Assembly (NCBI RefSeq): GCF_034702125.1
Contig: NW_026945731.1
Location: 660,118-724,117 of the forward strand
DNA: 64,000 bases
DNA from: Engraulis encrasicolus
Taxonomy: Eukaryota; Chordata; Actinopteri; Clupeiformes; Engraulidae
Direction: 5' to 3'
Shown: piece by piece, positions 47,801-58,854 of the stretch
Position numbering within the stretch: the stretch's first letter is position 1
How the letters are laid out: each line of letters starts with the position of its first letter
Notes under the pieces: model-generated
The model's input: only the letters and a program-made list of their open reading frames with translations
What the model was told of the DNA's origin: nothing
Databases searched by the model: none
Position numbers and translations under genes: made by a program

Positions 47801-50800
47801 CACTTCTAAACCTTAGGAGGACACCTCGGATAGGGTTAAGAACGTCGGGTCCTTTGTGGAGCATGTTGTTTAGGCTCATGCCTTTGAATTCCTGGCTACT
47901 GTTCCAGACTATTCGTACTGGCGTGGAGCTGGAGTGAGGATTGGGGGCGACCAGGTGACTGATGTACCATACTGGTCCATTCCAGTCCTTGATCTGCTGC
48001 CTGGTGAACTTGACAGCTGCTCCCCTTGTTACCATTTCATGGATTTGCTCAGCGTAGGCCGCCTTCCACAGGGGCTCTTTTGCCAGCCGCTCTTCAGCCT
48101 TCCGGAAGGTTGCTTCTACTGCTTTGCGATTGTCTGGCAAGATTTCTGGGTTAACCTTCCAAGGGTACGCAGCATCCCAGTGTGGGCTTACGCTGTGCTT
48201 GTCAGCCAGGACGTATGAAAGACAGTTCTTAATCTTTTCCAATTCTCTCTCCTCTCCGAGAGTCATTTCTTGGCCGCCAGGGGAGCACCTGCCACATCTA
48301 CAACCCCCGCACTTTGGCTCACACGCTGCTCCGATGCTGTCCCATTTGAACCAGTCCAGAACCTCATTTGTGCTGCTGAGCGTTACTGCTTGGGCCACAT
48401 CTCCATCCAGGTCTTCAGTGCCCAAAATGACCTCTTTGTATAGTTCTGAGGACGTTCTCATGGTGCGGGCGAAATGAGTTTCAGACTGGAGCAGTGTTAG
48501 ATCGACTGATTCAAAAAGGTTGGGGTGGGTCCCTGCAACTGTAACCCCTAACGGGCCATCCCAGAGGACGAGATCGCCCTCCCTCTTTGACGGTTGGGGA
48601 ACCAGGCGACCTTCTCGGTGGCTGATTAGAAGGTCAATCGTGCTGGGGCGGGTTAAGTCGGTTAAGGAGACACCAGGAAATATTTTTTGCAATTGCTCTG
48701 GCGTGACAGGGTGGCAGACTTCAGCGATGCTGTCAAGTCCGTAGCAGACCACCTTGTGTTCAGCAATCTCCCCCTTGGCAGTCTTGACTCTCAAACGGAG
48801 GCTGTACCTCTTGGTACTGACCTTTTTGGTCATCCCCCCGACCCCATGCACCATCAGTTGGATACTCTCACCGTTCAGTCCTAAGCGTCGAGCAGCAGAG
48901 TGAGTGATGTAATTTGTATCGGATGCAAGGTCTATTAGCGTGCCAATGAGCTGGCCAGCGTTTGTTGTGACGTCGAGGAGCATCATCACGACTGGATACT
49001 CCTCAGGTGCTTTTCCAGCGGAGCAGGTTACGGCAGAGGCTTTGTTTGAGAACGCTTTCCGGAATTCATCCCTCAGCTCAGGAGCAACCTTAGCTAGGAG
49101 TTCTTCCTGATGGGTGGTGAGACCCAACACTTTACTGCTGGCCTTACTTTTGGCCTCTTCCACAGGTATTGCTTTGGGACAGAGTAGGTAGTGGTGGAGC
49201 TCCTCCGAGCGGCAGTCTGCTTTAGTGCAAACAAACTTCCTGTTGTTACAGGCACTCTGCGCATGAAAGCAGAGGCATTCAGAGCACAGTTTGTGGGCAT
49301 TGAGGTGGGCCCTTTTTGCCTGGATGCTCATCCCTCTGAATGTGGCGCATGCATAGAGCCTACCAGCATGCTGCGTCTCAGAGCAGGCTGTGCACGAGTC
49401 TGACTGTGGCCTTGATGAGGATCCTCTTTGGCCAGAGGTGGCCTTGGAAAATGCCTTTTTGGCTCCCTTGTCCACTGGAGTCTTTGCCGGGGGGTTGCTT
49501 TCACCAAGGCCTTCGTCCAGTTGATCCAGCTCCTCCAGAATTGCCTCGTGCTTTTGAAGGAACAGTAGGAGGCTGTCAAAGTGGTTTTGTGGAGTGACCG
49601 CATTTAGTGGCTCAGCTTTAAACTCGATCCACTTTTCTTTTAGTGAACTTGGCAACTTCCTTTCAAGAGACTGAGCAACGAGGCGGTTCTTCACGATGTC
49701 CTCTTCTCCCAGGATGACCAGATTGCTCAGGGCTCGCTCCACTGCTTGGATCAGCTCAATCGTCTTTCGAGGGTTATTTCCCCTAACAGCGGGTAGACTT
49801 TCCACCTCCTCTGCTATTTTTAGGACAATTTTTGCCTTGTTGCCAAAACGATGATCCAGGCGCTTGACCATTTCCTCCACAGTCACGCAACTGGACAGGA
49901 CGAGGTCTCTCTTGACCTTTTCAGTTAGGCTTGCGAGCAGATGGAAGCGGGTGACCCCAGCAGTCCTCAGTGGATTCCCAAGCGTTTCAAGTTCAGTCCA
50001 CTCTGCCTTCCACTGATAGTAGTCAGTCATGTTGCCAGAGAAGATGGGTAAGCGTGTTCTTTCTAGGCTGATTTGCGGCTTTAAGATGGTAGGCAAACTT
50101 TGAGATGGCGGGGCTGCTGGGGCACTGGGCTGGTTGGACGCTGAGGTGCTGTGTTGGTCGAGGGATATCTGCACACTGGATTGGTTGCTTGTTTGCTGCA
50201 TGCCAGCTGCACTGGGCTCTGGTTTAGGCGTGCGGCTTGATTTCTTCCAGCGGAGCTCCCAGTCCCGCACTCTGCTTCTGAACTTATAGAGGAGCTGTTT
50301 GTGGGGGTTGACCTTGTCTGACACAATACGCTCCCAAGCTAGCACCTTTTGCTCAAGGTCGTGGATGGTTTCCCAGAGGCCTTCACGGTGGGAATCAAAG
50401 TCATTCTCAGTCATGTCATCGAAACTTATGGCCTCCACCTCCTTGCATTTCTCCTCTGTGCCATCAACATGCTGCTGGATTTCGGAGCCGGCGAATTTGG
50501 TCCATAGGGTGTCCCGGGCTAACTGAAAAGCCTCTCTGAAAACAGTGAACATCTGTCCAATTCTGTCATTGGTCTTGCCTGCCTCCTCTTCGCCACCATC
50601 GATCTCAGCCAAGGCCTCCAAGAGTGTTGAGGCAGCATCATGCGCTCTGTCGAAGTCAGCGCTTATTGCACGCATTTCCTCTATGAGTGCTCCTTTTTCG
50701 AATATGTCCACTCCCAGGGACATTTTGTTTGCCCTCCTGGTGAAGGTGGCCTGTGTACTGGCCCTTTTCCCTTTCAGAGAAACGATTTCAGGCGACTCCA

Positions 50801-50801
50801 T
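44817..50801 (-). CDS. BEL/Pao Gag-Pol polyprotein, 1994 codons
   Basis: One open frame encodes Gag, A17-type protease, reverse transcriptase, RNase H and integrase. I place the start at ATG 50801 (MESPEIVSLKG), because the frame upstream offers only non-ATG codons. Residues from about 251 (LPIFSGNMTDYYQW) are the Gag domain known as DUF1759. A Cys/His-rich region begins at C470/C473. The protease region has LIDLASDTNYI with D624 but no canonical DSG/DTG. Reverse transcriptase has motif A D1008 and YVDD at 1071-1074. RNase H has FSDGS with D1285. Integrase has the HHCC finger (H1606, H1610, C1640, C1643) and D1675, D1740, E1795. The C-terminus resembles DUF5641. The step from ALGD (1008) to HLHRFLW is about 14 residues shorter than I expect for the family, so RT activity is doubtful. 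Confidence 0.93.
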   Translation of the reverse strand: MESPEIVSLKGKRASTQATFTRRANKMSLGVDIFEKGALIEEMRAISADFDRAHDAASTLLEALAEIDGGEEEAGKTNDRIGQMFTVFREAFQLARDTLWTKFAGSEIQQHVDGTEEKCKEVEAISFDDMTENDFDSHREGLWETIHDLEQKVLAWERIVSDKVNPHKQLLYKFRSRVRDWELRWKKSSRTPKPEPSAAGMQQTSNQSSVQISLDQHSTSASNQPSAPAAPPSQSLPTILKPQISLERTRLPIFSGNMTDYYQWKAEWTELETLGNPLRTAGVTRFHLLASLTEKVKRDLVLSSCVTVEEMVKRLDHRFGNKAKIVLKIAEEVESLPAVRGNNPRKTIELIQAVERALSNLVILGEEDIVKNRLVAQSLERKLPSSLKEKWIEFKAEPLNAVTPQNHFDSLLLFLQKHEAILEELDQLDEGLGESNPPAKTPVDKGAKKAFSKATSGQRGSSSRPQSDSCTACSETQHAGRLYACATFRGMSIQAKRAHLNAHKLCSECLCFHAQSACNNRKFVCTKADCRSEELHHYLLCPKAIPVEEAKSKASSKVLGLTTHQEELLAKVAPELRDEFRKAFSNKASAVTCSAGKAPEEYPVVMMLLDVTTNAGQLIGTLIDLASDTNYITHSAARRLGLNGESIQLMVHGVGGMTKKVSTKRYSLRLRVKTAKGEIAEHKVVCYGLDSIAEVCHPVTPEQLQKIFPGVSLTDLTRPSTIDLLISHREGRLVPQPSKREGDLVLWDGPLGVTVAGTHPNLFESVDLTLLQSETHFARTMRTSSELYKEVILGTEDLDGDVAQAVTLSSTNEVLDWFKWDSIGAACEPKCGGCRCGRCSPGGQEMTLGEERELEKIKNCLSYVLADKHSVSPHWDAAYPWKVNPEILPDNRKAVEATFRKAEERLAKEPLWKAAYAEQIHEMVTRGAAVKFTRQQIKDWNGPVWYISHLVAPNPHSSSTPVRIVWNSSQEFKGMSLNNMLHKGPDVLNPIRGVLLRFRSGLYAALGDVHLHRFLWRDDPKEEIGEYAVVRVNIGDKPAGCIAQVALRETANLPQFATMLAERRILTEDCYVDDILTSHDDLQALIKMTKRVEEILQAGGFLLKPWVLTGQSGRGEDPTSSCDHRTAEPKMLILPNQMQDEENKALGVGYEPETDNLHLLTSVNFSKRRGKMRTGLDLQEKEVREGTPDPLTRRMLLSQIAGFYDPIGLASPIKQRGVMLVRQSFQEAGKDRPAKDTWDEPLPQHLREAAITLFEQCVRLSQVKFARSLTPHGALGRPMGITFSDGSEASYGAVLYLRWETVEGKVVVKLVESKAKLTPLDQKGDVIKAELCGAVFATRLKTYFEKHCHIQVDRWIHFVDSQTILAAIQKDSYGYQTFFANRIGEIQKAGSVDNWRWVEGKENIADLITRGSTPEDLAEGSAWQEGPGFLKLPFESWPVKTAREILPSVSEEIGGLQRKAFSAAVIAAEDQTFKWSSPSIVALVKLVKPERISSLTRLCGSIGWLKRAVDFWLRRPSRTPGCSKWEESTYLSAEERAVAFKFLALEAQDGIKFQDTTLDRLVVQRDDVTGLFICGGRVQSWDEDKIAVPLIPYQSWLATLLVREAHEENHEGVAATLLRTRKKAWITQGRRLVKKILNDCITCIKRRAQLCQQVMSDLPPERTQRASPFEFTTLDLFGPFEVKDSVKRRTTKKVWGIVYCCMASRAVHADLTDDQSAESFLQAYSRFVALRGHPRKLWSDRGTNFIGAKPALLQLYKYLDCLQALPIETVAAKNGTEWKWEFHPADAPHRNGAAEAAVKLLKRALMSLGGTTGSLTWGELQTLLYQAANLTNERPIDARAQEQENSIEYLTPNSLILGRASPGGDTSSLVLATHSWRRLRAIQIGVDRFWAKWRELAGPNLFIRQKWHRSERNVQVGDLVWVADPNALRSQFRLGRILSVYPDNKGVVRDADITTCAGTPASQAGYRKKSCSPMPTVVIRRDVRRLVVLLPVED

Positions 50802-50911
50802 TTTAGAAGTATTTTGCAACTGAATCAAGAGGGGTTATCAAAAAGGGAGATTTTCTTTTTCCTCTTCTTCCTTCTATAACCAGATGGCTGGTTGTCACCG
50901 TGGTTAATAAC

Positions 50912-51989
50912 TGTTTCGGAATTCCCCCCGAACAGGGCATCAAACAGCAGCAGGCGGAAATAACTCTTATGGGTTCTTTATTTTCTTTGTGTTAATTTCT
51001 TAGTTCATTTTTTCCATAGTTTTTTGGTTAGTTCCCATACAGTCTTTAGGTTATTAACCTGCAGATCCCAAATACAAGAGTACAAGAAAATAGCGAGTCA
51101 ACTTTGTGCACATATAAACCAGCAATATTATCTAAACATCTAGAAAGTTCATAAATAAGTGTGCAGCATGAGTCATGAGACCCCACAAACATGATAGCCA
51201 GGTAGCCATATGCAGAAACATTAATGCAACATCAAACAGCATCAAGACATTATGATTAAAGTACATAGCATTGCACAATAAACATAGCACTGCATAACCC
51301 AATTTAGATATTTAAATGACATTCAACATTACATAAGCAGTTCTACACTACAGCTACCAGAATGCATTGCTACCAGTTAACCCAAAGATTAGAGTACAAA
51401 TTAGAAAGCTGAGCTGGTGCAGCTCCAATATTAAAATTAACCCTCATGTATTTGACCATAAATAATCAGACTTAACCTGCCCCACTAATCAAAGCCAAGA
51501 GAACAAACAATATAAAGCAGTCCATTGCAGTACTACAGTTAATTCAATCAGTAGTGAATCACCAGAAAACGGAAGAGAGCCGAACTACACTACCCATAAT
51601 TCCGTTCGCTGCACCAAGAATCAGCTGGCTAATGTTGCTACAAACACCACTCGCGACGGCAACAACAGTGCGAGTATCGAGCTCAAACAGTTTAGAGTTA
51701 CGAGCGGCAAGCTTACAAAAGAGACAGTTAACCACAAGTTGATTTACACATTTAAAATACCATTAAACTACCGCAGCTTAGAGAAGTGAGAGACAGCGGA
51801 CTTACCATTGGCGAGCTGCTTGTTTGATGAAAACGCCATTAAGGATTTTGGACTTCCCGCTGCATTTAAGCACGCATGCGTTTTGACGCCTGGGATTTCA
51901 TTGGATCACACCGGTAAGTCCTCTCCCTCTCACTCAAGCCACGTATAGGATAAACACCTCCCCTTTGCAAATACCCAGTGAACGCAACA
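50912..51989 (-). repeat. BEL/Pao 5' LTR
   Basis: The upstream LTR relative to the minus-strand gene. It is collinear and essentially identical with 43481-44558. Confidence 0.95.
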
Positions 51990-51994
51990 CCCCC

Positions 51995-52875
51995 TCCCCT
52001 CCCTCTCCCACCTCCTCCCTCAAGCTTCTTCAAGTGAAACAGGTAGCTATGAACATTCCTCCTCTCTCCCTCTCTCGCTATGACAACCATGCCTTCTGTC
52101 CATAGAAACCACAGACAGTGTTGCCAAGGTGTTTCCCTCGAGTCAGGCAGGCGAAAACAAAATGCTGCGACTTAAAGCTTAATGAAGACAGCTTCAAGGA
52201 CAACCAGAAGGACAAGTACCACCTTGGGAATAGAATGAAGAAAAGAAAAACAAGCCGAAATGAGACGGTATGGCAACCTCAAGCTTACACAACATGTTCA
52301 ACAGTACCCACCTACGGATGAGAAAGAATCTCCTCACCAAAGGGTGGAGGTTTTGCTTTATTACCTGCGACCTTGATCTCGCTGCTGAGAGCGACTGAGG
52401 CCAATGGCAAGCTGTGTGGGTTCATATTGCATGGCTACTTGTCCTCTTTCATGTTATAACCCCTAATGATGCTCTCTGAGGTTTTCCGTCTGCAATTAGA
52501 GGTCATGGAAACCAATAGAATGATACAACGTGTTGACATATGTCCACCTGACACTGCTTGCCTGGTTATGACATATATAAAGTAGCATTTAGCTGACATT
52601 CCTACAAAGGACTCAACTTCCTACAGTAGGTGGTTACGTGGCTACGTTGGTTGGTTGTTATGACTGTCACTCATTAAATCATTCATTCAAGTTGCTTAAC
52701 GGTTAGCAACTTAAAGTTTAGCAAAATATGCACTTTCCATGCTTATATTCATCTATTTTTTTTCTATCCATGTTTATATTCATCTATTTTTAATGCCGAC
52801 ATGTCACAGCAGATACATTTTTTGCTGTTAACCCATCGTCAGTGTGTCAGTGCCATTGGGTAGCCACCATGCTGT
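51995..52875. other. No gene seen
   Basis: After the remnant of the interrupted minisatellite (to about 52020) the DNA looks unique. The phrase TTTATATTCATCTATTTTT is repeated near 52745 and 52780. Confidence 0.4.
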
Positions 52876-52880
52876 GAGCA

Positions 52881-53200
52881 ACAGGGCCAGTTCCCCATCG
52901 AGCTAAGGGGCTCTTCAGCTGTAACAGGGCCAGTTCCCCATGGAACTCAGGGGCTCTTCAGCTGTAACAGGGCCAGTTCCCCATGGAACTAAGGGGCTCT
53001 TCAGCTGTAACAGGGCCAGTTCCCCAGCGAGCTTAGGGGCTCTTCAGTTCCCCATCGAACTAAGGGGCTCTTCAACAGGGCCAGTTCCCCAGCGAGCTTA
53101 GGGGCTCTTCAGCTGTAACAGGGCCAGTTCCCCATCGAACTAAGGGGCTCTTCAACAGGGCCAGTTCCCCAGCGAGCTTAGGGGCTCTTCAGCTGTGATT
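52881..53200. repeat. 43 bp minisatellite
   Basis: About seven units of AACAGGGCCAGTTCCCCATC and GAACTAAGGGGCTCTTCAGCTGT, with 52881 and 52924 showing the period. Shorter units lack the AGCTGT segment. Confidence 0.9.
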
Positions 53201-53369
53201 AGAGTTACAAGAGTGCATTAGGGCATTATATTTCAGTGTTTTCCAACCACTGTGGCAGGGAATACTGGTGTGCCAGATCATCTGGTGAGCCGTGGAAAAT
53301 TATAGAATGACTGTACATTGTTACTATAGGCAATAGGTTTTTATTTTCAGTCAACATTTACAATTGGCG

Positions 53370-53558
53370 GTGTGGACCACCAACACTACATCACTGGCGA
53401 AGAAGGCCCATCAGCGTCTCTACTTCTTGCGCAAACTAAAGAAGGCAAGTGCTACACCCTCCATCATGACAACATTCTACAGAGGAACCATAGAGAGCGT
53501 CGTGTCCAGCTGCATCACAGTGTGGGGAGGAAGCTGCACGGAGAAAAACAGGAAGACA
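53370..53558 (+). pseudogene. L2-like LINE C-terminal fragment, part 1
   Basis: One plus-strand frame reads WTTNTTSLAKKAHQRLYFLR, KKASATPSIMTTFYRGTIES and VVSSCITVWGGSCTEKNRKTLQ, the region after the reverse transcriptase palm in fish L2-type LINEs. It is broken off by element B and resumes at 58855. Confidence 0.85.
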
Positions 53559-53564
53559 CTCCAG

Positions 53565-56500
53565 GGTCATTCCACGCCAAATCTCCGAATCATCCCGCAC
53601 GACCATCTCAGATTTGGCAGAAAAAAATCAAGGAGGTTCACAAACGTCCCAATAGGAAAAGTGCAAAATTATAGCTCTCAACTCCTCATAGTTTTGTCAT
53701 TAAAAATGTTTTTGTCAGGTACCCCCCTGACTCATTTGGAACAGACTTCTCAGAGAGCCCACTTTCAGATTGCCGTATCTAAAAAACTGCTTTAAGTAGG
53801 TCCTTACAAATTTCAAGGGGTAACATTTGGAACATGTACTTGTGAAATGTGGATTTTCACACATCCTCTGGGGACTTAAATTTGCTTGAAAAATTCTCAC
53901 CTTTGAATTTGTGGGCATCTTTGAAGGACTGTGGTAAGCGCAGTTTTAAAGACAGAGGTTTGATATGGACAATGTATGTTCCCAACCATTCTGTGCATGT
54001 TGTGTTGAAAGACTGATCTTCTGCGATGAACAGTTTAGAAGATATGAAGTCTTTAAAATGGAAAAACTGAAACTTGGTGCCATCTTTGCCATGTTATTTA
54101 AAAAAAATGTCACGACTCACCACAGTATTATCAACAGTTTTGGAGAGATTAGATGTCTGTTCTTAACATATCCAAAAACTGGGATGGTATTCTGCCTCAT
54201 TTGGTCACAATGATTTTTTTAAAAAACCCCTGTTGTGTGACTTCCACAGCTCCTATGACAAACTGGTATTGGGGGGCAACTTTGCCATGTTACACCAAAA
54301 CAATGACAGCAATCACCATAATGAACTAAACAGTTTTGGAAAGATAGGATGTCTGTTTGTAACATATCCAAAAACTGGGATGGTGTTCTGCCTCAATTTC
54401 TTGTAATGACTCTTTAAAAACCCTTTGCTGTGTTACATCAGCAGCTCCTGTAAAACCGCCAAAGTCACATGAATTACCAGGGGCGGAGCTATAGGGGGCA
54501 AGTAGGGCATTTGGCCAGGGCCCTCCTGAATTTTTGGTAGGGGCCATAATCATGACCTTTGCAGACTGTTGGGTGCCAATCTATTTGGGCTGACACTGTG
54601 AATGACAGGCAGTTTGACTTGGGCATTTTTGATACAAGAAATTTGACTTGAGTATTTTTGAAGCATGCAATGCAGTAGAGAAGAAGAAGCAGTTGAGTGA
54701 TTTATATACCATTATTATTTTTCTTTTAGCTTTTAGGTAACTACATTTTTTGGTAACTAAATGTTTGTGAATCAAAGGTTTGAATCAAAGGTTATGGCCA
54801 TGAGTTTAAACCTCAACACTGTATAAGTTACCATTTTGGTATTATACCGTAGAGTAAGTCTTGAATTGCAGTAGTGATAAATGAATTGAGCCATTCTGAT
54901 TTGTTTAGTAGCATTGTTAATATAGAGTCTTGGTCAGGATGTTTGCTCAAATTTATTTCAACACTTGAATTTCTTCAACAAATCTCAGGTTGCTGGACAG
55001 AGAGTTGAATATTTCACTTTCACAGACTGCATTTTCATAAGTCAATGATGTGATTTATATATGTTAGTTGGGGTAATAATTTAATACTAACACATGTAGA
55101 CCTTTGCCATGAACCAATAAAATGCGCTAGGTTGCTCGGTCATGGTGAGGACTGGGGCGGGGCCAAGTTCTATGAACAGGTCACCTTTGTCATGGTTTTT
55201 TTTGGGGGGGTGGGACACTTTTATTATCATGGAGAAGAGAGTTAAACAGTGATGATACAAAAGGAGGAGACTGTTCGTAAGGAGGTAACTTGACTAAACA
55301 GCTGTCCTGCCCCTCCAATCACCATGACTGAGCTACCCTGAGCATGGTGCTAAGCCACTGCAATTCTCACTGAATGTTCACCGCAGGTCGACTCTGCTGC
55401 AGAGCTGAGCAATTAACACATCAGTAATTGATGTACTATGATATCCTAGTGGGTTAGCTAAAGTTAACACACATGTATATATGAGGTGAAACACAAGCAA
55501 ATGTACAAAGCTTAATTAAATGATAAAAAATTTCATCTCAAAAACAACTTAAAAATAATACACAGCTGGCCTCAGAACTGCATCAACATTGCGTCAGCTT
55601 GCTACCAAAACCGCCTAAGTCCGATTTTGGGGTTTTCGGAAAACAGGGAAAAACTAGGCACCAAAGGGGGCGCCAAACATCAGTGGCGGTTCTAGGAAAT
55701 CTTAGCCCCTGGGCAAAGAGCAATTGTGAGTCCCCCCTAATAATTTTGGTCAAAGGAGATTTTTGCAGAACTCCCCTTTTTTACCCCTCTACCACATCTG
55801 CATCATCCTGTCATCATGTCTGTGTCATTGGTCCACTACAAACAGTACCAAGATGTTAATATATTTTCTTTATTTATTTTGAGTGAAGCTGCAAGTCAAA
55901 CATGAAATGGCTCCTAAGGAAAACAAAACACTTTAAAATAAATTATTTGAAGCAGCAAAACAAGAACAATGCACTGCACATTATTTTGATAGTTACACTA
56001 TTCTTTTTTATTTTTATTCCAAACTTTAATCCTGGATATGGTGAAAGATTGAAATATTTTTGTAGACCTTGTAACAATCTAGCATGCTATGTATTAAGCT
56101 CATTATGTCTAACTGTTTAACTTAAACACTTAAGGGTTTCTTTTGTCTTAAGACATGTAAATCTAGCATGCTGGTAAAACTCATGTCTACCAACAGATTT
56201 TCACAGATTTCTTTTACTTTCTAGCACTTTCAGTCATATTAGCTTTCAATGAAACATTATTTGCATTCGCATCCAAAGTATAACTCTTTTTGTCATTGTG
56301 CCAGAGCAATTGCCACAATGGTAACGCTTAGTTTTCAATGATAACATCGTTTAGACTCTCAACCAAAGCATAGCACCAGAGTAATGGCTAATATGGTAAT
56401 GTTCATTGCTCATATCAGGTCAGATTCCGACTGTAGTGCCTCACAGAATAAGCCATGCAGTGACGACCAATCTCCATGTTGAGGTCCCATCAGTCATGGA

Positions 56501-57041
56501 GGAGGATGAAGGGGTGGGGCACTTCTTTGGTCCTTGTACCTCCTCACGAACTGTCTCCTCCTTGTTTATCATCTTTGCTTAACTTCTGCTCTTCTCCATG
56601 CTCATAGAACTGCCCCACCCTCCCAACCTTACCCATGACCGAGGTAACCTGGTCATAGAACTGTGCCCCGCCCACTTCAACACCATGACCGTGGCATTCA
56701 GAATATGAAATAGAACCACTACTGGATACTTTACACATAGGATTTGGTCTTCCAACTGCGTATCCAATAGTGCATTGCACTAGGAACATCAACCCAATGT
56801 TGTTTAAAATCTACATTATGAAAAATTACATAACGAGACTATATAACAGATTGTCATGAGATGATGCTATCTATGACTTCTATAAATCTGTGATAACATC
56901 AAATAAAGTAAATGATTAATAATTGCCGAGTTTGTTTCAAGGTTACAACTATTAATTAATGTAGGGCTACAACCATTGTGTCATAAGATTATCTCAGACA
57001 GATGTCTAAGGATGAAGTTTTAAAACATGGCCATTGTCTTT

Positions 57042-57077
<36 letters not shown>

Positions 57078-58848
57078 AAAAGAAAACCTCTCAACAGATG
57101 TAAATAAACGGCTTCTTGCATCACAAATGGCTAAGTCAAGTTACCTAAGTCATTCACATTGGCAGAACAATTGTGCACAGGGCCCCAGGATGAATGGATA
57201 GGGCCCCCATATCACCTGCCAAGGTCATACTAGGGCCCCTACCACTGCCACCTGCAGGAGGGCCCTAGGCCTACAGGCAAATGCCCTCCTTGTCCTCCCT
57301 ATAGCTACGTCCCTGGTCATGCATTTTCTCATAGGCAGTGTGTGACTTTATGCATACAGATTTTTGACTCTGGTGACTTTTGTGATTGATCTATGACCCT
57401 GGCGGAAAGGCAGGATGATGCAGCTGTGGTAGGGCAGTACGTTTATGCAAACATCTCATTTCGACCAAATTCGGACTTAGGCGGTTTTGGTAGCAAACCG
57501 ACGATTGGTAAATAAGTTATTAAGCATTGTTATGAATTAGAATAAAATGCATTGAGATGTGGTGATAGTCAGGATAGGGCTATTTGTTTCAAGATCTACG
57601 GAGATGTTTCAGTCATCCAACATTTCATCACTTTATTCCAGTATTTGGTTTTCAGTGCCTAAAGATGAAGTTCACACACGTCTATAACTTTTGATTTACT
57701 GAAATGTAGTTACAGTAAAAGCGGAAAAAAACCTCTCACTCATCAGCCACTTTTACTTTTCTGCCGTATTATATTGATATCGAAAATGCTCAAGTCAAAT
57801 ATCTTGTATCAAAAATGTCTGACTCAAATTGCTCAAGTTATTCACAGTGGCAGAACAATTGCACATAGGGCCTCATGGCAAATACCGGTGGATAGGGCCC
57901 CCATGTAGCCTGCAAAGATCAGAGTAGGGGCCCCACCTCAATAGAGCAGCGAGCTGCAGATGTCACACAGCCGTTTTTACAAATCCATTCTTTGAAAATG
58001 AGACAGAACACCACCCCAGTTTTTTAATATGTTAAAAACAGATATTGAGTCTTTCTAAAACTGTAAATGTCATAGTGGTGAGTTCTGTCATTTTTGTTGT
58101 ATAACATGGCGAAGATGCCACTAATATCAGTTTTTCATAGGAGCTGTGGAAGTCACACAACAGTGGATTTTTAAAAAATCATTGTGACCAAATGAGGCAG
58201 AATACCATCCCAGTTTTTGGATATGTTAAGAACACACATCTAATCTCTCCAAAACTGTTGATAATACGGTGGTGAGTCGTGACATTTTTTTTTTATAACA
58301 TGGCAAAGATGGCACCAAGTTTCAGTTTTTCCATTTTAAAGACTTCAGTTCTTCTAAACTGTTCATCGCAGAAGATCAGTCTTTCAACACAACATGCCGA
58401 GAATGGTCGGGAACATACATTGTCCATATCAAACCGCTGTCTTTAAAACTGCGCTTACCACAGTCCTTCAAAGATGCCCACAAATTCAAAGGTGAGAATT
58501 TTTCAAGCAACTTTAAGCCCCCAGAAAACGGTGGTAAATGACAAGAGGATATGTAAACATCCACATTTCACAAGTACATGTTCCAAATGTTACCCCTTGA
58601 AATTTGTAAGGACCTACTTAAAGTAGTTTTTTAGATACGGCAATCTGAAAGTGGGCTCTCTGAGAACTCTGTTCAAAATGAGTCAGGGGGGTACCTGACA
58701 AAAACATTTTTAATGACAAAACTATGAGGAGTTGAGAGCTATAATTTTGCACTTTTCCTATTGGGACGTTTGTGAACCTCCTTGATTTTTTTCTGCCAAT
58801 TCTGAGATGGTCGTGCGGGATGATTCGGAGATTTGGCGTGGAATGACC
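53565..58848 (-). mobile_element. Long-TIR DNA transposon, copy B
   Basis: Same termini as copy A (GGTCATTCCACG inwards from each end) but inverted overall: its left part matches the right part of A. It is flanked by CTCCAG (53559-53564) and CTCCTG (58849-58854), a 6 bp duplication with one change. The size difference from A is mostly the 1.9 kb element at 55592-57503. No transposase is visible. Confidence 0.85.
55592..57503. mobile_element. TIR element D nested in copy B
   Basis: The first 33 bp, CGTCAGCTTGCTACCAAAAC and CGCCTAAGTCCGA, match the complement of the last 33 at all but two positions. ATTG is duplicated on both sides (55588-55591 and 57504-57507). Copy A shows the unoccupied site, CAACATTGGTAAATAA on the complement near 6500. 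The interior has a CACCATGACCGTGG motif (about 56690), a (GA)n run at 57041-57072 and no transposase frame. Confidence 0.85.
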
Positions 58849-58854
58849 CTCCTG

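Larger units (their letters stand above)
43481..51989 (-). mobile_element. Complete BEL/Pao LTR retrotransposon, very young
   Basis: It is 8509 bp with two 1078 bp LTRs and the 5 bp duplication CCCCC (43476-43480 and 51990-51994). Five-base duplications are usual for BEL/Pao. The two LTRs look identical except for one C/A difference (about 44480 and 51910). One frame fills the interior on the minus strand. No env-like frame is present. A primer-binding site next to the 5' LTR was not recognised. Confidence 0.95.
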
